From contig CAMCBU010000007.1 in assembly GCA_945873095.1 (NCBI GenBank), positions 1-64,000 of the forward strand: 64,000 bases of DNA. The letters are read 5' to 3'. This DNA comes from Klebsiella pneumoniae. GTDB taxonomy: Bacteria; Pseudomonadota; Gammaproteobacteria; Steroidobacterales; Steroidobacteraceae. The notes beneath the pieces are model-generated. The model ran no database searches, was not told the origin of the DNA, and saw only the letters and a program-made list of their open reading frames with translations. Shown one piece after another: positions 7,485-16,015 of this stretch (position 1 is its first letter; each line of letters begins with the position of its first letter). The position numbers were made by a program, and so were the translations under genes.

Positions 7485-8627
7485 ATGAGCGACGTAGACA
7501 ACGAAATTCTCGAATCGATCGAACGCTGGGCCGAGCGGGAATTGAAACCCATCGCCAAAAAATTCGACCACGCCGATGAGTATCCGCTCGAGATCGTCGA
7601 GCAAATGAAGGAGCTCGGCCTCTTCGGAGCCACCATCGATCCGGAATACGGCGGGCTCGGCTTGTCCGCCTCGACGTACGCACGCCTCGTGATGAGCATC
7701 GCCTCGATCTGGATGGCCCCGGTTGGCATCTTCAACTCGCACCTGATCATGGCCGCCTGCGTGCAGCGGCACGGCACGGAGGAGCAAAAGCGGCGCTGGT
7801 TACCGAAGTTTGCGAGCGGCGAACTTCGCGGCGGCATCGGCCTGACCGAGCCCAATGCAGGCACCGATCTGCAAAGCATACGCACCTTGGCGCGTCGCGA
7901 CGGGGATCACTATGTGATCAATGGCACGAAAACCTGGATCACCAACGGCGTCTACGGCACCTGCTTCGGCGTGCTGGTCAAAACCGACCCCGAGGCGCAA
8001 CCGCGTCACAAGGGCATGAGCATGTTCGTCTGCGAGAAGGGCGATGGCTTTCAGGCTGCGAAAAAAATTCGCAAGCTCGGTTATAAATCGATCGATAGCG
8101 CGGAGCTCGTGTTCGAGAACCACCGCGTCTCGGCCGAGCAACTGATCGGTGGCGTCGAGGGTCGCGGTTTTCAGCAAGCGGTGGGCGGGCTCGAACTCGG
8201 CCGTATCAACGTTGCGGCACGGGGCGCCGGAATCGCCGCTGGCGCGCTGCGCGATGCACTGCGTTACGCGCAGGAGCGCAGCACTTTCGGCAAGCCGATC
8301 GCACAACACCAGGCGATCCAACTGAAGCTCGCCGATATGGCGACCCGCGTCGAAGCCGCACGCCTGCTCATCGAGCAAGCCGCGCGCAAATACGACACCG
8401 GCGAGCGTTGCGATCTCGAATCGAGCATGGCGAAGCTGTTCGCATCGGAAGCGGGCGTCGAAAACAGCCTCGAAGCGATGCGCATCTTCGGTGGGTACAG
8501 CTACTCGACCGACTTCGATGTCGAGCGTTATTACCGCGACGCACCGCTGATGTGCATCGGTGAAGGGACCAATGAAATGCAGCGCATCATCATCGCCAAG
8601 CAATTGGTCGAGAGGAATCCGCTGTGA
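7485..8627 (+). CDS. Acyl-CoA dehydrogenase
   Basis: A 380-residue FAD-dependent acyl-CoA dehydrogenase of normal length. The signature GIGLTEPNAGTDLQS (FAD/substrate binding) and the C-terminal GEGTNEMQR are present, with Glu360 as the expected catalytic base. It introduces a trans-2 double bond into an acyl-CoA and passes electrons to ETF. A GGAGA ribosome site precedes the ATG. It follows maoC by 30 bp and its stop overlaps the next start by 4 bp (GTGA), so it is translationally coupled to the downstream CoA transferase. Its substrate is presumably the CoA ester made by one of those transferases (inference). Confidence 0.9.
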   Translation: MSDVDNEILESIERWAERELKPIAKKFDHADEYPLEIVEQMKELGLFGATIDPEYGGLGLSASTYARLVMSIASIWMAPVGIFNSHLIMAACVQRHGTEEQKRRWLPKFASGELRGGIGLTEPNAGTDLQSIRTLARRDGDHYVINGTKTWITNGVYGTCFGVLVKTDPEAQPRHKGMSMFVCEKGDGFQAAKKIRKLGYKSIDSAELVFENHRVSAEQLIGGVEGRGFQQAVGGLELGRINVAARGAGIAAGALRDALRYAQERSTFGKPIAQHQAIQLKLADMATRVEAARLLIEQAARKYDTGERCDLESSMAKLFASEAGVENSLEAMRIFGGYSYSTDFDVERYYRDAPLMCIGEGTNEMQRIIIAKQLVERNPL

Positions 8628-9820
8628 GTGTAGCGCTACCGCTCGCCGGCGTTCGCGTGCTGACCTTTGAGGCGTTCGGGGCGGGGCCTTTCGGCTCCAT
8701 GTATCTCGCCGACCTTGGTGCCGAGGTCATCAAGGTCGAAAACCGCGCGCAAGGTGGCGATGCCACGCGCGGCATGGGCCCGTATTTTTTGGGTGAGCAC
8801 GACTCACATTTTTTTCAAACCTTCAACCTCAACAAGCGCAGCGTCTGCCTCGACCTCAAAACACCCGACGGCCAAGCGATCTTCCGCAAGCTCGTCGCGA
8901 AATCCGATGCGGTGCTCAACAATTTGCGGGGTGACCAACCCGATAAACTCGGCTTGACCTATGCGGCGCTGCGCGACTGCAATCCGCGTCTCGTCTGCGC
9001 GCACCTCTCGGCCTACGGCCGCGACAACGAACGCCGCGCCTGGCCCGGTTACGACTACCTCATGCAGGCCGAAGCGGGGTTTCTGCACGTCACGGGCGAG
9101 CCCGGTACGCCGCCTGCGCGGATGGGCCTCTCGATCATCGACTACATGACGGGCATCACCACGGCGCTAGCGCTGGTAGCGGCGCTCTTTGGCGCAGCTC
9201 GCAGCGGTATCGGACGCGATATCGATGTCAGCCTGTTCGATGTCGCCCTGCACCAACTCTCCTACCCCGGCACTTGGTACCTCAACGAAAAACTCGTGAC
9301 CGGTCGCGCGCCGCGGAGTGCCCACCCGAGCGCGACGCCGGTGCAGTTGTTCAAAACCGCCGACGGCTGGATCTTCATCATGTGCATGACCGAGAAGTTC
9401 TGGCAGGAACTACTGAAAGTCCTCGAGGCGCCGCACATCGCGCGCGATCCGCGCTTTGCGACCGTCGCCCTGCGACGAGAGCATCGTGACGAACTCACTC
9501 CAGTGCTCGATTCCGAATTCGAACGAGACACGACGGCCGCTTGGCTCGCCAAGCTGCAAGGCGTGCTGCCTGCAGCCCCTGTGTATGACTTGGCGCAAGC
9601 GCTGGAGAGCCCGTTCCCACTTGCCAACGGGATGATCCGCAGCACACCGCACCCGCATCGCGCCGACTTTCGCAGCTTCGCCAACCCGATCAAGCTCGAC
9701 GGCGCTCGCCTGCCCGCCCGCAGTGGCCCCGCGCTCGGCGCCGACACGGATAACGTGCTGCACGAGCTCGGTTACTCGAGCGACGATATCGCGGCCTTCA
9801 AGTCGCGCGGAATTCTTTGA
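8624..9820 (+). CDS. CaiB/BaiF (class III) CoA transferase, first of a pair
   Basis: A 398-residue class III CoA transferase. GVRVLTFEAFGAGPFGSMYL and GAEVIKVEN form the N-terminal CoA-binding region; Asp173 in GLSIIDYMTG is the predicted catalytic aspartate. The GTG start overlaps the stop of the acyl-CoA dehydrogenase by 4 bp. A second member of the family follows after 9 bp. Known CaiB-type pairs can form heteromeric enzymes (for example benzylsuccinate CoA transferase BbsEF), so these two may work as one complex; equally they may act on different acids. Both keep the aspartate, which argues that both are active. Confidence 0.88.
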   Translation: MSVALPLAGVRVLTFEAFGAGPFGSMYLADLGAEVIKVENRAQGGDATRGMGPYFLGEHDSHFFQTFNLNKRSVCLDLKTPDGQAIFRKLVAKSDAVLNNLRGDQPDKLGLTYAALRDCNPRLVCAHLSAYGRDNERRAWPGYDYLMQAEAGFLHVTGEPGTPPARMGLSIIDYMTGITTALALVAALFGAARSGIGRDIDVSLFDVALHQLSYPGTWYLNEKLVTGRAPRSAHPSATPVQLFKTADGWIFIMCMTEKFWQELLKVLEAPHIARDPRFATVALRREHRDELTPVLDSEFERDTTAAWLAKLQGVLPAAPVYDLAQALESPFPLANGMIRSTPHPHRADFRSFANPIKLDGARLPARSGPALGADTDNVLHELGYSSDDIAAFKSRGIL

Positions 9821-9829
9821 GAGAGCAGC

Positions 9830-10999
9830 ATGAAACTCGAAGGCTTGCGTGTACTGGACTTATCGCTTTTTCTACCGGGGCCACAACTGTCGTTGATGAT
9901 GGCCGACCAAGGCGCCGAGGTCATCAAAGTCGAACCGCCGGGTGAAGGCGAACCGAATCGCCACATCGGCCCCCGGATCGGCGCAAACAGCGTCTTCTTC
10001 CGCAACACCCATCGCGGCAAAAAGAGTGTCTGCATCAATTTGAAGTCTTCGGCCGGACGCGAAGCCCTGCTTAAGCTCTGCGAGACGGTCGATGTCTTCA
10101 TCGAAGCGTTCAGGCCGGGTGTGGTAGATCGCCTCGGCATCGGTTACGAGGCCGTCGCCGCGCGTAACCCGGCGATCGTCTACTGCTCGATCTCCGCGTT
10201 CGGACAAACAGGACCTTACCGCAACATCCCTGCGCACGATCTGGCAACGGAAGCCATTGCGGGCGTGGTCAGTCTCAACATGGGCAACGATGGCGAGCCC
10301 ACGATGCCGCATGTGCCGGTCGCAGACATGGCGGCCTCCATGCTGGCGCTGTCGGGCGTGATGATGGCGCTCTATCGGCGCGAGCAGACCGGTCGAGGCG
10401 ACTACCTCGACATCTCGATGCACGATTCGGTACTCGCGTGGACACCGAACATCACCGGACCCGTGTTTGCGCAATCGCGATCGCCCGTGCCGCGTCACGA
10501 GCGCAGTCTCGGCGGCAGCGCGTTCTACAACATCTACCGGACGAGCGACGGTCGGCATGTCGTGCTCGGCGCGCAAGAACTCAAATTCGTCCGCAACTTG
10601 CTTGGTGAAATCGGCCGTCCCGATCTCGTCGAATTATGTGAACAAGGACCCGGGCCGCATCAAGCGCCGCTGATCGCGCTGTTGCGCCAATGGTTCGCCA
10701 CGCGCACGCAACAAGAGTGGATCGATTGGTTCGCCGGACGCGACATCAGCTTTGCGCCCGTGAAGACGTTGCGCGAAGCGTTCGACGATCCACAGACGCT
10801 CGCTCGAGGCATGCGCCTCGTCGATGACGATGGACACGAACATATCGGTGTGCCGATTCGTTTCAAAAACGAACCCGGCGCTGCACGCCTGACGCTACCG
10901 CGCATGGGCGAACACAACTGGGAAGTGCTGCAAACCGTCGGCTACTCGGCCGCCGAAATCACGCAACTCGAAAGCGAGGGGGCGATTTTTCACGACTAA
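9830..10999 (+). CDS. CaiB/BaiF (class III) CoA transferase, second of a pair
   Basis: A 389-residue class III CoA transferase and last gene of the maoC operon. The N-terminal GLRVLDLSLFLPGPQLSLMM and GAEVIKVEPPGEG are typical; Asp166 in VPVADMAAS is the predicted catalytic residue, followed by the family motif TGRGDYLDISMHDSV. A GAGAG ribosome site precedes the ATG. It differs clearly from the upstream copy, so this is not a recent tandem duplication. The next gene, a TonB receptor, starts 18 bp later but has its own -10 element. Confidence 0.88.
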   Translation: MKLEGLRVLDLSLFLPGPQLSLMMADQGAEVIKVEPPGEGEPNRHIGPRIGANSVFFRNTHRGKKSVCINLKSSAGREALLKLCETVDVFIEAFRPGVVDRLGIGYEAVAARNPAIVYCSISAFGQTGPYRNIPAHDLATEAIAGVVSLNMGNDGEPTMPHVPVADMAASMLALSGVMMALYRREQTGRGDYLDISMHDSVLAWTPNITGPVFAQSRSPVPRHERSLGGSAFYNIYRTSDGRHVVLGAQELKFVRNLLGEIGRPDLVELCEQGPGPHQAPLIALLRQWFATRTQQEWIDWFAGRDISFAPVKTLREAFDDPQTLARGMRLVDDDGHEHIGVPIRFKNEPGAARLTLPRMGEHNWEVLQTVGYSAAEITQLESEGAIFHD

Positions 11000-11005
11000 C
11001 CCTGC

Positions 11006-11011
11006 GACAAT
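11006..11011 (+). promoter_or_regulatory. -10 element placed for a leaderless TonB receptor mRNA
   Basis: GACAAT ends six bases before the ATG at 11018 and no Shine-Dalgarno sequence is present. Transcription would start at about the A of the ATG. No clear -35. Confidence 0.35.
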
Positions 11012-11017
11012 ACGCAG

Positions 11018-13429
11018 ATGACACACCGTTCGCTTCGGCCGGCAAGGAAGCCGGTCACCGTTATCGCCGCATTCGTGATCTTGGGCATGCACGCCGCGAG
11101 CGTTACAGGGCTGGCGCAATCCAACACCGCTCCGCAGTCGACACCCGAAGAGGCGCTCGAAGAGGTCGTGGTCTCCGGACGACGCGAACCCGGCGCCGTG
11201 ATCGGCGACATCGAACCGGAACTGCAACTATCAGCGCAAGAAATCCGCGCGCTCGGCGTCGGTAACGTGTCGGAGTTGTTACAAGCCCTCGCTCCGCAAC
11301 TCGGTAGCGGCCGCGGCCGGGGTGGCGAGCGCCCCGTGGTGCTCGTCAATGGCGTGCGCGTCTCGGGCTTTGCCGAGATTCGGGATCTGCCGACCGAAGC
11401 GATCATGCGTACCGACATCCTCGCCGAAGAGGTGGCGCTCAAATATGGCTATCGAGCCGATCAGCGCGTGGTGAATCTCGTACTGCGTCCGCGCTTTCGG
11501 GCGTGGACCGGTGAGGTGAATGCACGCAGCACCGCTGAGGGCGGTCGAGATGGTCTCGATGCCGGCGTCAATTGGTTGAGCATCCAGCGCGATGAGCGCT
11601 TGCAGTTCGATTTCAAACTGCGCAATGACGAGCCACTGCTCGAGAGCGAGCGACGGGTCCAGGGTGACGACGGTCAGCCGCGAAGTGATGCGCCCTTCCG
11701 CAGTCTGCTGCCCGAGGTCCAAGGCTGGTCGACCAACGCGACTTGGGTGAAGCCGCTGGCCGAGGGGCGCTCGGCGACCATCAACGCCACCTTTGATCGC
11801 AACGAGCGCGAGTCGCTGCTCGGCTTGCGACCGAGCGCCTTGCCGGAGGCAAATCTGATCCGCCGCGAGGTCGATTCCGACGACGCACGGATCGGCGGAC
11901 TGGTGCAAGGCGTCACCGCCGGTTGGCGTTGGTCGGCCAATGTCTCGGCCGATCGCAATACGAGCGAATCGTTCACTTCGGGCGAGGGTCTGTCGGGGCG
12001 ATCGCGCAGTGATGTGCTCGACGTCGATCTACTCGTAAACGGCGATCTTTTTGATGTCCCGGCGGGGACCCTCAGCGCCACGGCGCGTGCGAGCCTCGGT
12101 ACGCGTTCGATCGAGAGCCTCTCACGCCGCGCGGGTATCGAGCGCTTGACGGAACTCGACCGTGATCGACGCGACGCTCAACTGAATCTCGACTTGCCGC
12201 TGCTCGATGTTCCCGAGCTGGGTCGCTTCACCGCGAACCTCAACGGCGCCATCGAACATCTCTCGGATGTCGGCTCGCTCGATGTGTTCGGTTACGGACT
12301 CAACTGGAGCCGTTCACGTCAGTGGCGCATCCTTGCGAGCGTCACCCAGGATGACGGTGCGCCGTCCTTGCAGCAACGTGGCTCGCCGTCGATCGTGACG
12401 CCGATCGTTCGCACCTATGATTTTTTGAGAGGCGAGACTCGCGACATCAGCCGAACCGATGGCGGCAACGCTGCTTTGCAGCCCGATCGTCGGCGGGTGG
12501 AAAAACTGAGCGTCTCTGCCAGACCGTGGGAAGACGTCGACTTCAACCTGACGATCGATTATCTGCGTACCGAAACACGAGATCTCATCGGCTCGCTACC
12601 TCTGGCAACGCCGAACATCGAGCGCGCCTTCGCTGAGCGGTTCACTCGGGATGCACAAGGTCGACTGCTCGCCATCGATGCGCGGCCGCTCAACCTCGGG
12701 AGCCGCGAGCGTGACGAGTGGCGTTGGACGATGTCGCTGAATCGCCCCTGGGGCCCGCAGCCCGAGGCGCCGAACTGGCGCGGTGCTGGCGCTGGCGCTG
12801 GCGGTGCTGTCGGTGGCGGCGCAGGCGGCACACCCGCCGCGGCGACGCCCGGGGACGACGCCGCGCGCCGCGCGCGCATGGCCGCGATGGGTGAACGCAT
12901 GATGGGCTTCGCTCGTCGCGGCAGTTGGCAACTGTCGATCACGCACACACACCGCACTCGCGACGAGGTACGCCTCGGCAACGCCGGCATCCCGCTCGAT
13001 CTCTTGAACGGCGATGTGCTGCTCGATCCAACCGGCATTTCGACCGATGAACTCGAGCTCAATTTGGGCGGCGCGCGCAACGGCTTTGGCGGTCGATTGA
13101 CGGCCCGCTGGCGCAGCGGCACCGAGGCGAGTAGCAACCTCGATACGCTGCGCTTCTCCGACTTGACGACCGTGGGTCTGCGTCTGTTCGCGGATCTAGG
13201 CTTGCAGCCCATCGCTCGGGAATATGCGCTGCTGCGCGGCGCCCGCCTTGCCTTCATCGTCGACAACCTGTTCGATGAACGCCAAGACGTGCGCAATGCG
13301 CAGGGTCTGACGCCACTGAACTATCAGCCCGACCTGCTCGACCCGCAGGGTCGGACGTTTCGCCTGACGGTGCGCAAAGTGTTCTTCCCGTCATTCGCGC
13401 CGCCGACACGCTCGGCAACGCGGTCGTAA
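11018..13429 (+). CDS. TonB-dependent receptor with Gly/Ala-rich insertion
   Basis: An 803-residue outer-membrane receptor. A signal peptide covers about residues 1-33, then EEVVVSGRREP resembles a TonB box, followed by a plug-like domain (about 60-150) and a beta-barrel ending in a phenylalanine-rich tail (RKVFF). The plug is compact and reads more like the TonB-dependent 'plug domain' proteins of sphingomonads and caulobacters than like a siderophore receptor. Residues about 588-640 form a low-complexity Gly/Ala-rich stretch (GAGAGAGGAVGGGAGG) followed by a charged, methionine-rich segment, probably an extracellular or periplasmic loop. The ligand is unknown. Proximity to the CoA operon may reflect uptake of its substrate (inference). 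Confidence 0.8.
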   Translation: MTHRSLRPARKPVTVIAAFVILGMHAASVTGLAQSNTAPQSTPEEALEEVVVSGRREPGAVIGDIEPELQLSAQEIRALGVGNVSELLQALAPQLGSGRGRGGERPVVLVNGVRVSGFAEIRDLPTEAIMRTDILAEEVALKYGYRADQRVVNLVLRPRFRAWTGEVNARSTAEGGRDGLDAGVNWLSIQRDERLQFDFKLRNDEPLLESERRVQGDDGQPRSDAPFRSLLPEVQGWSTNATWVKPLAEGRSATINATFDRNERESLLGLRPSALPEANLIRREVDSDDARIGGLVQGVTAGWRWSANVSADRNTSESFTSGEGLSGRSRSDVLDVDLLVNGDLFDVPAGTLSATARASLGTRSIESLSRRAGIERLTELDRDRRDAQLNLDLPLLDVPELGRFTANLNGAIEHLSDVGSLDVFGYGLNWSRSRQWRILASVTQDDGAPSLQQRGSPSIVTPIVRTYDFLRGETRDISRTDGGNAALQPDRRRVEKLSVSARPWEDVDFNLTIDYLRTETRDLIGSLPLATPNIERAFAERFTRDAQGRLLAIDARPLNLGSRERDEWRWTMSLNRPWGPQPEAPNWRGAGAGAGGAVGGGAGGTPAAATPGDDAARRARMAAMGERMMGFARRGSWQLSITHTHRTRDEVRLGNAGIPLDLLNGDVLLDPTGISTDELELNLGGARNGFGGRLTARWRSGTEASSNLDTLRFSDLTTVGLRLFADLGLQPIAREYALLRGARLAFIVDNLFDERQDVRNAQGLTPLNYQPDLLDPQGRTFRLTVRKVFFPSFAPPTRSATRS

Positions 13430-13445
13430 AGAGCCGCGCGGCTCT
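13430..13445. repeat. 16-bp perfect palindrome after the receptor gene
   Basis: AGAGCCGCGCGGCTCT begins directly after the TAA stop. There is no T-run behind it, so it is not a classic intrinsic terminator. It could stabilise the mRNA 3' end or bind a protein. A weaker hairpin (AATGAC/GTCATT, 13451-13465) followed by five T residues (13464-13468) lies next to it and could terminate transcription. Confidence 0.3.
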
Positions 13446-13485
13446 GCGATAATGACGTCGTCATTTTTCCTCTCGTAGGCCCGCC

Positions 13486-14676
13486 ATGTTCGAGACCCTG
13501 ACCCGCGTTCCGGTTGACCCCATCCTCGGCGTCTCTGCCGCGTTTCAAAAAGATACTTCGGAGACCAAGATCGATCTCGGCGTCGGGGTCTACAAGGACG
13601 AAGCCGGAAAGACCCCCGTGCCGCGTGCCGTCAAACGTGCCGAGCAAGATCTGCTCGCCGCGCAGACCAGCAAGACGTATCTCAGTCCGATCGGTAACGC
13701 GGGCTTCAACCTGCAGGTCGCCGAACTGGCCTTTGGCTCTGATTTCGCCGGTCGCAAAGGGGATCTCGCGCTCGCGCAAGCACCCGGCGGCAGCGGTGCG
13801 CTGCGCTTGGGTGCCGAACTCATCAACGCGGCACGTCCGGGCTCGACGGTCTACGTCAGCGATCCGACTTGGGCGAACCATATCCCGCTGTTGGGATCGG
13901 CAGGTCTCAAGGTCGAGAAATATCCCTACTACGACCCGATCAACAACACCGTGCGCTTCGAGCCCATGCTCGAAGCCCTCGAGCAGCTCGCCGCTGGCTC
14001 GGTCATCGTCTTGCACGCCTGCTGCCACAATCCGACCGGGCAGGACCTCGCCCCGGAGCAGTGGGCTGCGGTCGCCGACGTGCTCGCGCGTCGTCGTTTG
14101 CTGCCCTTCCTCGACATGGCCTACCAAGGTCTCGGCGAAGATCTCGATCGCGATGCCGCATCGATCCGGCTCATCGCCAAAGCCGTTCCCGAGATGTTGG
14201 TTGCCGTCTCATGCTCAAAGAATTTCGGACTGTATCGCGAACGGACGGGTCTCATCGCCGTACTCAACGCCGGTCATGAAGCGGCCTCCATCGCGACCGG
14301 TCAGCTCGGTCGTCTCGCACGAACCCTGTGGTCGATGCCGCCGGATCACGGTGCCGCGATCGTGGATCGCGTGCTCTCGACGCCAGAGTTGCGCCAGGAC
14401 TGGATGACAGAACTGCGTCATATGGCCAACCGCATCAACTCGCTGCGCAGTCAGTTGTCGGATCGCCTAACCGCCAGCACCGGCCGCGACTTCGCCTGGG
14501 TCAAGCAGCAGCGCGGCATGTTCTCGCGTCTGCCGCTCTCAACGGAGCAAGTGATCGCCGCTCGCGAACAGCACCACATCTACATGGCCCCCGATGGTCG
14601 CATCAACATCGCAGGTGTCAGCCCGAGCAATGTCGAGCGGCTCGCCGAATCGCTAGCGACGGTCATGCAAGGCTAA
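13486..14676 (+). CDS. Aspartate/aromatic amino acid aminotransferase (fold type I)
   Basis: A 396-residue class I aminotransferase of the AspC/TyrB subfamily, with N-terminal FETLTRVPVDPILGVSAAF, the KIDLGVGVYKDEAG motif and the PLP-binding lysine at Lys245 in SCSKNFGLYRERTG. It exchanges amino groups between aspartate, tyrosine or phenylalanine and 2-oxoglutarate. E. coli AspC and TyrB are 396-397 residues, so the length is right. Whether aspartate or aromatic substrates are preferred cannot be decided. A possible promoter (GATAAT, 13448-13453) lies about 33 bp upstream. A second, unrelated aminotransferase follows 6 bp downstream. Confidence 0.88.
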   Translation: MFETLTRVPVDPILGVSAAFQKDTSETKIDLGVGVYKDEAGKTPVPRAVKRAEQDLLAAQTSKTYLSPIGNAGFNLQVAELAFGSDFAGRKGDLALAQAPGGSGALRLGAELINAARPGSTVYVSDPTWANHIPLLGSAGLKVEKYPYYDPINNTVRFEPMLEALEQLAAGSVIVLHACCHNPTGQDLAPEQWAAVADVLARRRLLPFLDMAYQGLGEDLDRDAASIRLIAKAVPEMLVAVSCSKNFGLYRERTGLIAVLNAGHEAASIATGQLGRLARTLWSMPPDHGAAIVDRVLSTPELRQDWMTELRHMANRINSLRSQLSDRLTASTGRDFAWVKQQRGMFSRLPLSTEQVIAAREQHHIYMAPDGRINIAGVSPSNVERLAESLATVMQG

Positions 14677-14682
14677 ACGCGC

Positions 14683-16014
14683 ATGCAAGAAGAGCCGGCA
14701 CTGCGTTCTTGGTGGATGCCCTTCACCCATAACCGCCATTTCAAAGCCCATCCGCGGCTCATCGAACGCGGCGCTGGCGCCTACTACACGCTCGTCGACG
14801 GACGCCGGGTGTTCGATGGCCTCTCCGGACTCTGGTGTTGCCCGCTCGGCCACTCGCCCGCTGCGGTGGTCGAGGCAATTCGTGCACAAGCGGGCATCCT
14901 CGACTTCAGCCCGAGTTTTCAGATGGGGCATCCGGGCGCCTTTCGCGTCGCCGCGCGCATCGCTGCGCTGGCGGGTCGCCCGAATGATCGCGTGTTCTTC
15001 ACCAATTCCGGATCAGAGGCGGTCGATACCGCGTTGAAAATCGCCGTCGCTTATCACCGCGCTCGCGGTGAGGCGACGCGCACGCGCATCATCGGTCGGG
15101 AACGCGCCTACCACGGCGTTGGCATGGGCGGCATCTCCGTAGGTGGTATACCCGCCAATCGCAAGATGTTCGCACCGCTGATGATCCCGGGTGTCGACCA
15201 TCTTCCCCACACCTTCGATCCGAGCAAGATGGGCTATTCGCGCGGCCAACCGCAATGGGGCGCGCATCTGGCCGATGAACTCGAACGTATCGTTGCTCTG
15301 CACGATGCGAGCAACATCGCCGCGGTGATCGTCGAGCCCATGCAAGGTTCGACCGGCGTCATCGTCCCACCGCAAGGCTATCTCGCCCGCCTGCGCGAAA
15401 TCTGCAATAAACACGGCATCCTGCTCATCTTCGACGAGGTCATCACCGGTTTCGGTCGTTTGGGGACGCCGTTCGCTGCCGATTTCTTTGACGTTCGCCC
15501 GGACATGATCACGTTCGCCAAGGCGGTGAACAATGCGGCCGTTCCCTTGGGCGGTGTGCTGGTGAATGAGTCGATCTACGACGCCTTCATGTCCGGTCCG
15601 TCACATCTCATCGAGTTCTTCCACGGCTACACCTACTCCGGTCACCCGCTGGCGATCGCGGCCGCGGAGGCAACGCTCGAGGAACTCGCCCCGGGCGGCG
15701 ATGCCTCGCGTGGCGCGATCGCACAGGCTGCAGCGCTCGCCCCGGTGCTCGAGGAGGCGATCCACTCCCTGCGGGGTGAACCGCTGGTGGCCGATATCCG
15801 CAACTTGGGACTCGCTGCGGCGATCGACGTCACGCCGCTCGCCGGACAGGCCGGCATGCAGGCTTTCAAAGTATTCGAGCAGGCGCTCGATCGAGGCCTC
15901 TACGCCCGCTTCACCGGTGAGACGCTCGCCCTCGCGCCGCCGTTCATCTCGACACCCGACGAAATTCGTGGCGCGGTCGAAACCCTGCGACAGGCGCTAC
16001 GCGCCGCAGCCTAA
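14683..16014 (+). CDS. Omega-amino acid (beta-alanine)-pyruvate aminotransferase, class III
   Basis: A 443-residue class III aminotransferase. WMPFTHNRHFKAHPRL, GLSGLWCC and GREAYHG-type motifs match the beta-alanine/omega-amino acid:pyruvate transaminases (Pseudomonas BauA/AptA). DEVITGFGRLG precedes the PLP lysine at Lys280 (FAKAVNN). It transfers the amino group of beta-alanine or other omega-amino acids to pyruvate. Beta-alanine is a product of spermidine/spermine and diaminopropane catabolism, so it may link to the polyamine genes further along (inference). It follows the aromatic aminotransferase by 6 bp and converges on the antiporter gene with 1 bp between stops. Confidence 0.85.
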   Translation: MQEEPALRSWWMPFTHNRHFKAHPRLIERGAGAYYTLVDGRRVFDGLSGLWCCPLGHSPAAVVEAIRAQAGILDFSPSFQMGHPGAFRVAARIAALAGRPNDRVFFTNSGSEAVDTALKIAVAYHRARGEATRTRIIGRERAYHGVGMGGISVGGIPANRKMFAPLMIPGVDHLPHTFDPSKMGYSRGQPQWGAHLADELERIVALHDASNIAAVIVEPMQGSTGVIVPPQGYLARLREICNKHGILLIFDEVITGFGRLGTPFAADFFDVRPDMITFAKAVNNAAVPLGGVLVNESIYDAFMSGPSHLIEFFHGYTYSGHPLAIAAAEATLEELAPGGDASRGAIAQAAALAPVLEEAIHSLRGEPLVADIRNLGLAAAIDVTPLAGQAGMQAFKVFEQALDRGLYARFTGETLALAPPFISTPDEIRGAVETLRQALRAAA

Positions 16015-16015
16015 G

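Noticed and set aside
13430-13468. Strong intrinsic terminator after the second TonB receptor
   Set aside because: The first palindrome has no T-run; the second has a 3-nt loop and a short stem, and overlaps a likely promoter of the aminotransferase. Not strong enough to call a terminator.
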